Origin: Bacillota bacterium
GTDB lineage: Bacteria > Bacillota > Sulfobacillia > Symbiobacteriales > Symbiobacteriaceae
Reading direction: 5' to 3'
Length of the DNA: 7,988 nt
NCBI GenBank assembly: GCA_028287415.1
Contig: JAQBPS010000088.1
Coordinates: forward strand, 1-7,988
A program made the translations under genes and the position numbers. Below the pieces are notes generated by a model, which was given only the letters and a program-made list of their open reading frames with translations, searched no databases and was not told the origin of the DNA. Below, piece after piece: positions 1-5,156 of this stretch (position 1 is the first letter of the stretch; every line of letters begins with the position of its first letter).

Positions 1-324
1 GAGGGCGATGTCCACAGCGCTCAGCACGGCCATGACGAGGCCGCGGCGGCCGTACCGATAGGTGAGCCGGTAAACCTGCTCCCAGATCGCCGCGGTGTAG
101 AAGGGATCGTGCCCCAGCACCAGCGGCGTTACGGTCTCATCCAGCACCGTCTGCATGGAGTCGAGCGAGCCCAGGGCGAAACCTTCCCCGATGCCGGTGA
201 TCCCCTCATCGGTCTGCACCTCCACCAGGAACACGTCACGGCTGGGGATCGCGGCAAGCCCGTCCGCAAGCCCGTTAACGGGCGTGAACCGCAGCTTGAT
301 CGGCCGGATTGCGGTAATCTGCAA
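1..324 (-). CDS. Mandelate racemase/muconate lactonizing enzyme family protein, N-terminal part (truncated by window edge)
   Basis: The visible 108 codons start at a TTG preceded by a strong GGAGG (333-337 on the complement) with 8 nt spacing, so the TTG is chosen although no ATG is present. The protein begins LQITAIRPIKLRF and continues with VFLVEVQTDEGITGIGEG, the usual N-terminal capping-domain pattern of the enolase superfamily (a beta strand with 'V.V.TDEG..G.GE'). It then has the helical segment TVTPLVLGHDPFYTAAIWEQVY and the start of 'LSAVDIAL', where the barrel domain normally begins. Family members abstract a proton alpha to a carboxylate; many are sugar-acid dehydratases, others racemases or cycloisomerases. 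The catalytic barrel lies outside the window, so the substrate cannot be named. It follows the LacI-type gene in the same direction by 64 bp with an operator-like site between them, which suggests an inducible sugar-acid catabolic unit. Family call is firm; subfamily is unknown. Confidence 0.88.
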   Translation of the reverse strand, partial: MQITAIRPIKLRFTPVNGLADGLAAIPSRDVFLVEVQTDEGITGIGEGFALGSLDSMQTVLDETVTPLVLGHDPFYTAAIWEQVYRLTYRYGRRGLVMAVLSAVDIAL

Positions 325-351
325 GGCTCTCTCCTCCGAGTAAATTGTTTC

Positions 352-365
352 TGGGAACGTTTGCA
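352..365. promoter_or_regulatory. LacI/CRE-like operator upstream of the enolase-superfamily gene
   Basis: On the complement this reads TGCAAACGTTCCCA, an imperfect palindrome centred on CG. It differs at one defined position from the general LacI-family/CRE pattern TGNAANCGNTTNCA. It is inside a 17-bp sequence (354-370) that recurs perfectly, inverted, upstream of the lacI-type gene. It sits 28 to 41 bp before the TTG start of the downstream gene. A weak promoter (TTCTGC, 16 nt, AATTTA) would place it within the -35/-10 spacer. The likely ligand is the adjacent LacI-type protein, although a CcpA-type global regulator is possible from the motif alone. Confidence 0.6.
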
Positions 366-377
366 GAAGAGGCCAGG

Positions 378-397
378 AAAAAGCCGCGTCAGCGGGC
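378..397 (-). terminator. Possible weak intrinsic terminator or attenuator after the lacI-type gene
   Basis: On the minus strand the last codons and stop of the repressor gene form a short stem, GC(C)CGC / GCGGC, with one bulged base and a TGAC tetraloop. Five T's follow. The stem is only five base pairs, so termination may be partial. If it works, it would separate repressor transcription from the downstream enolase-superfamily gene, which has its own operator just after it. Confidence 0.38.
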
Positions 398-1390
398 CGG
401 ACCACAACTATTGCGCCGGACGATCCTGGCCTCGAGGATGATTTGCTCGATCTGCTCCGCATCCGGCTGCTCAATCTTTTTGATGAGGAGCTCCGCACCC
501 AGCTGCCCCATCTTGGACCGGGGCACGGCTGCGGTCGTCAGCTCGATCCCTTTCATGGAGGAGAAGAGAATGTCGTCAAACCCGGCCAGAGAGATATCTT
601 CCGGAATGCGCAGCCCCGCCTCCAGGATCGCTTCCCGGGCGCCCAGGGCCATGAAATCGTTACCCGCGAGAATGGCCGTGGGCGGGGGATTCAAGGCCAG
701 GAGCTTCTGAGCAGCCCGATGGCCGCCGTGAAACTCGAGATCGCCATGCTCCACCAGTTCCGGGTGGACGGGAATCCCGGCCGCTTCCAAGGCTTCCTTA
801 TAGCCGGCCAGCTTCTCGGTGCTGCCGCTGGAGACGTTCTTACCAAAGATGTAAGCGATTCGGGTGTGTCCCAGCTGGATCAAATAGGTCGTCAATTGGA
901 CCGAGGCGTCCCGGTCGTTGGCGACAACGCAGTCGCTCATGAAGCCGGGCAGTTTCCGCCCAAGCAGCACCACCGGCACCCCTTCGGCGCGCAGATTGGG
1001 CAGCGCGGTATCGGTCCGGTAGACGCCGGCGTGGATGATGCCGTCCACCTGGCGCCCCAGCAGAGCCCGCACTTCTTGTTCGCCATTGGCCGAGTGCCCG
1101 CTGATCACCACTACGCCGTATCCCCGCTGGGTGGCGATCCGTTCGACGCCGCTGACGATCTCGCTGTAGAAGGGATTCTCGATTTCCGGAATGATGAGGC
1201 CGATGGCCATGCTCTTCCGTTGCACCAGTCCGCGCGCCAGGGCATTGGGCCGGTAACCCAGTTGTTTTGCAATCGTTTTCACACGTTCGGCGGTCTCCAG
1301 GTCGACATAATGGGCATCTGTCAGGGCGCGAGAGACTGTTGAAGGGGAAACTCCGGCCAGTTTTGCGATTTCCTTTATGGTGACTCCCAT
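389..1390 (-). CDS. LacI family transcriptional regulator
   Basis: A 333-residue protein of normal length for the LacI/GalR family. An N-terminal helix-turn-helix spans about residues 4-23 (TIKEIAKLAGVSPSTVSRAL), and a hinge-helix region at 46-55 (YRPNALARGL) is of the type that contacts the minor groove at a central CG step. From residue 61 on there is a periplasmic-binding-protein-like effector domain, with GLIIPEIENPFYSEIVSGVE, a central VDGIIHAGV strand and the late pattern AGNDFMALGA...IPEDISLAGFDD. The ATG at 1390 is preferred over an in-frame ATG at 1450 because AAAGGA lies 6 nt upstream and the HTH then starts at the expected place; the extra 20 residues would also read through the operator. 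Such repressors bind sugars or sugar derivatives in the cytoplasm and release DNA. Operator-like sites in front of this gene and of the enolase-superfamily gene suggest autoregulation and control of that gene. The effector is unknown. Confidence 0.95.
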   Translation of the reverse strand: MGVTIKEIAKLAGVSPSTVSRALTDAHYVDLETAERVKTIAKQLGYRPNALARGLVQRKSMAIGLIIPEIENPFYSEIVSGVERIATQRGYGVVVISGHSANGEQEVRALLGRQVDGIIHAGVYRTDTALPNLRAEGVPVVLLGRKLPGFMSDCVVANDRDASVQLTTYLIQLGHTRIAYIFGKNVSSGSTEKLAGYKEALEAAGIPVHPELVEHGDLEFHGGHRAAQKLLALNPPPTAILAGNDFMALGAREAILEAGLRIPEDISLAGFDDILFSSMKGIELTTAAVPRSKMGQLGAELLIKKIEQPDAEQIEQIILEARIVRRNSCGPAR

Positions 1391-1429
1391 GTTTCGTCCT
1401 TTCCGGTGAGAGCAGGAGCTCACTTCTTC

Positions 1430-1443
1430 TGCAAACGTTCCTA
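1430..1443. promoter_or_regulatory. LacI/CRE-like operator in the lacI-type 5' region
   Basis: TGCAAACGTTCCTA resembles the LacI-family pattern TGNAANCGNTTNCA with two deviations. It is part of TCTTCTGCAAACGTTCC (1425-1441), whose exact reverse complement lies at 354-370. It is 40 to 53 bp before the ATG at 1390 and downstream of the likely promoter, so a bound repressor would act as a road-block or by looping to the second site about 1.07 kb away. Confidence 0.6.
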
Positions 1444-1448
1444 GACAC

Positions 1449-1460
1449 ATAACTAGTTAT
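1449..1460. repeat. 12-bp perfect palindrome next to the operator
   Basis: ATAACTAGTTAT is a perfect palindrome six bases from the operator-like site at 1430-1443. It overlaps a TATAAC sequence on the minus strand that could be a -10 element. It could be a second regulator site or simply AT-rich promoter sequence. Confidence 0.35.
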
Positions 1461-1488
1461 ACTCTGAGAAGAATATTTCCTCCTGCTG

Positions 1489-1518
1489 ATTATGCTATAC
1501 AGATATTTTCCGCTTGAA
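1489..1518 (-). promoter_or_regulatory. Candidate promoter of the lacI-type gene
   Basis: On the minus strand TTCAAG (1518-1513) and CATAAT (1494-1489) are separated by 18 nt within a clearly AT-rich stretch of an otherwise GC-rich region. Transcription would begin near 1480 and pass through the palindrome and operator. An alternative -10 (TATAAC, 1461-1456) has no recognisable -35 at the right distance. Confidence 0.4.
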
Positions 1519-1543
1519 GAAGTTGACGGCCGGCACATCGCTC

Positions 1544-1572
1544 TTCCTATTTGCCATAACATAAATTATAGT
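1544..1572 (+). promoter_or_regulatory. Candidate promoter of the dinB-like gene
   Basis: TTCCTA (1544-1549), 17 nt, then TATAGT (1567-1572) lies in the AT-rich part of the region between the divergent genes. The -35 match is poor. An alternative is TTGACG (1523-1528) with CCTATT (1546-1551) at 17 nt. Either gives a leader of more than 100 nt, which I cannot match to a known riboswitch. A small hairpin (TGTGC at 1578-1582, GCACA at 1589-1593) follows directly. Confidence 0.3.
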
Positions 1573-1687
1573 AAATGTGTGCGTTGCTGCACAGTCCGTG
1601 GTAGTCGGGTTCGACCGGGCGAAGATCGATTCGCTCCTGGATGCTTGATCGCTGAGATTCCAGCCAGGTGAACGGGAGGTTGAAAAG

Positions 1688-2233
1688 ATGAAAGAGATAC
1701 TACAGGTAACCGCTTTGTCAGGCTATCCGGATGAGATCGGCCGCTGGCTCTGGTCGATGCAGGCGCTTCGGAGCGGGACCTTGGAAATGGTCGAGGGCCT
1801 CGATCAGGCGACGCTGGATTGGCAGGGGCCGGACGGGCGGGATAACGCCATCGGATCGCTGCTCTACCACATTGCCCGGGTCGAGATGTCGTGGCTCCAT
1901 TACGACCTCCTCCTCCTGAAGGAATTCCCGCCGGCGGTCAACAGCGACTTCCCCTTCGAGGGGTGGAGCTCCCCGACTAGCATGATGCATGTTCCCAACG
2001 TCTCACTGGCGGATCACCTGGGCCGGCTCGAGCGCAGTCGCTCGATCTTCCTGGACGCGTTTCGCGGCATGACGGTTGCTGATTGGCGGCGCCTGCGCAG
2101 TCCCTCGCCCGAGGAAGATGTGACGCCCGAATGGGTGGTCTTCCACCTGGCGGAGCACGAGGCCGGGCACCAATACCAGATCAACGCCATCAAACGGCGG
2201 GCCAGGCACTTCTTCGGAGGCGGCGCACAATAA
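1688..2233 (+). CDS. DinB superfamily protein
   Basis: A 181-residue protein starting at ATG, with GGGAGG 8 nt upstream. It has the features of the DinB/YfiT-like four-helix bundle. An early helix (residues 17-38) is followed by GSLLYHIARVEMSWLHYDLL with His61. Near the end, WVVFHLAEHEAGHQYQINAIKR carries His153, His157 and His161. One early His plus a late H-x3-H cluster is the usual metal-binding triad of the fold, so a divalent metal site is likely; which of the late histidines bind is inferred. The family is broad: some members are thiol S-transferases (bacillithiol or mycothiol dependent), others were found as DNA-damage-induced proteins, and most have no known reaction. The first helix lacks any membrane or signal segment, so it is cytoplasmic. 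It stands alone on the plus strand, divergent from the lacI-type gene and convergent with the transporter operon, which gives no functional clue. Confidence 0.87.
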   Translation: MKEILQVTALSGYPDEIGRWLWSMQALRSGTLEMVEGLDQATLDWQGPDGRDNAIGSLLYHIARVEMSWLHYDLLLLKEFPPAVNSDFPFEGWSSPTSMMHVPNVSLADHLGRLERSRSIFLDAFRGMTVADWRRLRSPSPEEDVTPEWVVFHLAEHEAGHQYQINAIKRRARHFFGGGAQ

Positions 2234-2263
2234 ACATAGGCCGGGGCCACCCCGACAATAAAT

Positions 2264-2296
2264 AGCCGCCACCGTGCTTCATGCACCATGGCGGCT
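2264..2296. terminator. Bidirectional terminator-like hairpin between convergent genes
   Basis: AGCCGCCACCGTGC (2264-2277) and GCACCATGGCGGCT (2283-2296) pair with 8 bp, a 2x2 internal loop and 4 bp, around a TTCAT loop. On the minus strand it is followed by ATTTATTGT, a modest T-rich tract. On the plus strand only ATTT follows after a few bases. It sits 30 bp after the dinB-like stop and about 70 bp after the amidase stop. A smaller hairpin, CGGGG-CCA-CCCCG, is at 2242-2254. Position and structure support termination for at least the minus-strand operon. Confidence 0.6.
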
Positions 2297-2363
2297 GAGT
2301 GATTTAAGATCGAGCGCGCCCCCCAGTCAAGAGGCACCCATGCGATGTCGTGTGAAACGTCGC

Positions 2364-3305
2364 CTATCCCCTGAAGATCGCCTGTGGAAGGAACGCGCTC
2401 ACCAGCCAGTTCGGCGCATCCACGATCTCGCTGATGCGCAGGTCCACGGCGACACTGCACAGGGCGTACGCCTCCTCGCGGCTCAGCGCATGCTCCTCCT
2501 GGAGGTGCTCGATCATGAAGCGCACCGCCTTGCGCGTCGCCTCGTGCAGGTCCGGCGCCTGCCCGGTCGTCACGTAATAGCCCTTGGCATCCGCCTCCGG
2601 GGTGGGCGCACCGGCGATGATATAGCGGGGCTCCTGAATGGTCCGGCCCTTGTGCAGCTTGAAGCGCACAGCCATGCCCATCGGCGCTTCGATGGCCGTG
2701 CCGCAGACCTCGCCGTCGCCCTGGGCCGCGTGGGTGTCCCCCACCGAGAAGAGCGCGCCCTCCACCGAGACCGGCAGCAGCAGGCGTGTGCCGCGGGTCA
2801 GGTGGCGGATGTCCATGTTCCCGCCGTTGTAGCGGGGTGGCACGATGCTGTGCACGCCCGGCTCCTTCAACGCGGTCCCGATGGTCCCGGGGAACGGCTT
2901 GATGGGCACCGAGATCTCATCATTGAACAGCGCCTGGCCCTTGGACAGATCCCAGGTTTTCAGCCAGGGCTCCCGGAACTCATCCGCCAGGAGGCCGAAG
3001 CCCGGGATGATCGCCGTCCAGCCCCAGCTGGTAGCGCCGAAGTCCAGGATCTCCACCTCGAGCGTGTCCCCGGGCCTGGCGCCCTTGATGAAAATCGGCC
3101 CCGTCACCGGATTGATCCGGCTGAAATCCAGGGCGCCGACATCTGCCATCGTGGAGCGGAGATGCAGCTGCCCGGCTGACGCGTCTCCCACCTCGATCTC
3201 CACGCTGGTGCCCGGCTCCACCTCCAGGGCCGGCAAGATCGTGTTGTCCCAGCCAAAGTGGCGGTGGTGCGCATGAATCGAATGCTGGCACTTGCCCATG
3301 CTCAT
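2364..3305 (-). CDS. Acetamidase/formamidase family protein
   Basis: A 313-residue protein of the FmdA/AmdA family (short form; some formamidases are about 400 residues). It contains the family patterns in order: HHRHFGWDN near the N terminus (13-21), VEPGTSVEIEVGDASAGQ (29-46), NPVTGPIFIKGARPGDTLEVEI (65-86), GFGLLADEF (102-110), PFPGTIGTA (138-146), GGNMDIRHL (161-169) and the hallmark GALFSVGDTHAAQGDGEVCG (183-202) with Asp190, His192 and Glu199. Members hydrolyse formamide, acetamide or similar short amides to ammonia and the acid; the exact substrate cannot be read here. The ATG at 3305 is preferred to an upstream TTG (3323) because that TTG lies at the edge of the purine-rich GAGGAGGGGG serving as ribosome binding site, 6 nt before the ATG. 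No signal peptide is visible, so it is cytoplasmic. It is the last gene of the transporter operon, 24 bp after dppB, which suggests it acts on the imported compound or its product. Confidence 0.92.
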   Translation of the reverse strand: MSMGKCQHSIHAHHRHFGWDNTILPALEVEPGTSVEIEVGDASAGQLHLRSTMADVGALDFSRINPVTGPIFIKGARPGDTLEVEILDFGATSWGWTAIIPGFGLLADEFREPWLKTWDLSKGQALFNDEISVPIKPFPGTIGTALKEPGVHSIVPPRYNGGNMDIRHLTRGTRLLLPVSVEGALFSVGDTHAAQGDGEVCGTAIEAPMGMAVRFKLHKGRTIQEPRYIIAGAPTPEADAKGYYVTTGQAPDLHEATRKAVRFMIEHLQEEHALSREEAYALCSVAVDLRISEIVDAPNWLVSAFLPQAIFRG

Positions 3306-3329
3306 GGAAATCCCCCTCCTCAATGTCGA

Positions 3330-4247
3330 TCAGGCCATGCGGACCCGCGGGTCCAGCAGCGTATGGCTGATATCCGTCACAATACTGCTGATGACGACGA
3401 TATACGCCGTGATCACCACCGTCCCCATGATCAGGGGGACGTCGACTGTCTGGATGGCCTCCACGGCCAGGCGGCCCATGCCCGGCCAGCCGAAGACCGT
3501 CTCCACCAGGACGATGTTGCCGAGAAACCAGGGAACATCCATGCCGATCATCGTCACGATCGGTCCCAGTGCGTTGCGCATCAGATGCTTGCGGATCACC
3601 CGGCCCTCCGTCACCCCCTTGGCCCGGGCGGTGCGGATGTAGTCCGTCCGCAGGATATCGACGGTGCTGGTGCGCATCATCCGGGCGTACCAGGCCCCGC
3701 CGCCCAGTCCCGCCGTCAGCGCGGGGAGGACCAGCTGCGCCGGCCCCACGCCGCTGAGGGGAAAGAGCGACAGCTTGAAGCCCAGGTAATAGAGCAGCGT
3801 GAGGCCGAGCCAGAACGGCGGGGCCGAGGCGCCGAAGAGCGCCAGCAGCATGCTGATCCGGTCGGTCAGGGACTGCGGCCGCATGGCCGAGGCGATCCCC
3901 ACGGGGATGCCGATCAGCAGTTCCACCACGATCGCCGCCAGGATCAGGACCAGCGTGTAGGGTAGCCGACTCATGATCGCCTGGGTGACCGGCATCTGCA
4001 ATTTATAAGAGAAGCCCAGATCCCCCTGGAGTCCGCGCACGGCATAGCGGCTGTACTGCACCCAGAACGGCTGGTCCAGCCCCAGTTCGCTGCGGATCCG
4101 TGCGACGGTCTCCGGCGTTGCGCTGGGACCGCTGTACATCCGGGCCGGATCGGCCGGCAGGAAGAAGATCAGCAGATAGGTGATCACTGAGATGCCCACC
4201 AGTGACAGCGCACCCTGCAGCACTCGTTTGAGAATGTAGGCCGGCAT
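3330..4247 (-). CDS. ABC transporter permease, DppB/OppB type
   Basis: A 305-residue integral membrane protein with the layout of the peptide/nickel transporter permease B subfamily. The N-terminal AYILKRVLQGALSLVGISVITYLLIFFLPADPA gives the first membrane helix, followed by the extracellular ELGLDQPFWVQYSRY and GDLGFSY segments. The ATPase-coupling loop has DYIRTARAKGVTEGRVIRKHLMRNAL (202-226), and VFGWPGMGRL (251-260) and the C-terminal TLLDPRVR are typical. The ATG at 4247 is chosen over an earlier in-frame start because it has GGAG 8 nt upstream and gives the canonical start; the longer form would add 18 residues overlapping the preceding gene. It begins 4 bp after the DppC-type gene stops, so translational coupling is likely. 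It pairs with that protein to form the membrane channel. Confidence 0.95.
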   Translation of the reverse strand: MPAYILKRVLQGALSLVGISVITYLLIFFLPADPARMYSGPSATPETVARIRSELGLDQPFWVQYSRYAVRGLQGDLGFSYKLQMPVTQAIMSRLPYTLVLILAAIVVELLIGIPVGIASAMRPQSLTDRISMLLALFGASAPPFWLGLTLLYYLGFKLSLFPLSGVGPAQLVLPALTAGLGGGAWYARMMRTSTVDILRTDYIRTARAKGVTEGRVIRKHLMRNALGPIVTMIGMDVPWFLGNIVLVETVFGWPGMGRLAVEAIQTVDVPLIMGTVVITAYIVVISSIVTDISHTLLDPRVRMA

Positions 4248-4251
4248 GGCA

Positions 4252-5145
4252 TCAGCTCCGCTTCTGGTAGGGATCGAGCGCATCGCGCAGGCCGTCGCCA
4301 AGCAAGTTGAAACTGAAAACCGTCAGGGCAATCGCAAGTCCGGGATAGAGCACCAGCCAGGGCGCCGATCGGTAGAACCGCTGCCCGGACGAAATCATCT
4401 GCCCCCAGCTCGGGTCGGGGGGCTGCACGCCGATGCCCAGGTAGCTGAGCGCCGCCTCCAGCATCACGTTGGTGGCGATGCCCAGCGTACCCCAGACGAT
4501 CAGGGTCGGCAGCAAGTGGGGCAGCAGGTGCCGCATGATGATGCGCCGGCGCGGGGCGCCGACGGCGTGCGCTGCCTCAATGAACTCCCGTTCTCGCAGG
4601 GCGACGACCTGCCCGTAGACCACCCGGGCAATCCACGTCCAGTAAACCAGCCCGATCACGAGGATGATGATCCAGATGCTCGGCTTGAGAATGGCCACCA
4701 GGGCGATGGCGAGCAGCAGCGTGGGAAAGGCCATCAAAATGTCGGTGAGGCGCATCAGGATCGCCCCGACCCACCCGCCGAAGTAGCCGGCCACGGCACC
4801 CACGCAGGTCCCGATGGTCAGGGCCAGCCCGTTTGCCAGGACGCCCACCAGCAGCGAGACCCGGGTGCCGTAGAGAATCCGGCTGAGCAGATCGCGGCCG
4901 TTGGGATCGGTGCCGAGCAGGAACCGGGCGCTTCCCGGCAGGGTACTGGGGACGGGCAGCCCGTTGTCCGAGAGCCCTTCAGCGAACTGCTCGGACGGAC
5001 TGTGCGGGGCGATCCAGGGTGCGGCGAGGGCGACGATAATCAGCAAGATCACGAAGAGACCGCCGAGCAGGGCGAGCCTGTCCCGCCGCAGCCTCCGCCA
5101 GGCGAGGCGCAGGTAGCTCTGTTCTTCGCCGCCGGGAATTGCCAC
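4252..5145 (-). CDS. ABC transporter permease, DppC/OppC type
   Basis: A 297-residue membrane protein of the peptide/nickel permease C subfamily. It has an N-terminal basic segment (LAWRRLRRDRLALLGG) leading into the first helix, then the family's extracellular region with FLLGTDPNGRDLLSRILYGTR (76-96). The coupling loop EFIEAAHAVGAPRRRIIMRHLLPHLLP (187-213) holds the EAA-G motif that docks on the ATPase. ALSYLGIGVQPPDPSWGQMI and the C-terminal NLLGDGLRDALDP are strong family signatures. It starts at GTG with AGGAGGT 6 nt upstream, and that ribosome site overlaps the stop of the substrate-binding gene (gap 11 bp). It precedes the B-type permease, the reverse of the common order. No ATPase gene follows in the operon. 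Confidence 0.95.
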   Translation of the reverse strand: MAIPGGEEQSYLRLAWRRLRRDRLALLGGLFVILLIIVALAAPWIAPHSPSEQFAEGLSDNGLPVPSTLPGSARFLLGTDPNGRDLLSRILYGTRVSLLVGVLANGLALTIGTCVGAVAGYFGGWVGAILMRLTDILMAFPTLLLAIALVAILKPSIWIIILVIGLVYWTWIARVVYGQVVALREREFIEAAHAVGAPRRRIIMRHLLPHLLPTLIVWGTLGIATNVMLEAALSYLGIGVQPPDPSWGQMISSGQRFYRSAPWLVLYPGLAIALTVFSFNLLGDGLRDALDPYQKRS

Positions 5146-5156
5146 CGTCAGACCTC

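Noticed and set aside
443..1342. Long plus-strand open frame (299 codons) opposite the lacI-type gene
   Set aside because: It is antisense to a clear LacI-family protein, has no recognisable domain, and long antisense frames are expected in GC-rich DNA.
1391..1450. N-terminal 20-codon extension of the LacI-type protein from the ATG at 1450
   Set aside because: No ribosome site there. The extension reads through the repeated operator sequence, and the ATG at 1390 has a ribosome site and the standard family N terminus.
1601..1620. tRNA T-arm-like sequence (GGGTTCGACC)
   Set aside because: No matching acceptor, D or anticodon arms could be found nearby, so it is a chance resemblance in the leader of the dinB-like gene.
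2274..3179. Plus-strand open frame (301 codons) opposite the amidase gene
   Set aside because: It is a His/Arg/Gly-rich low-complexity translation, antisense to a well-supported enzyme, and would start inside the terminator hairpin.
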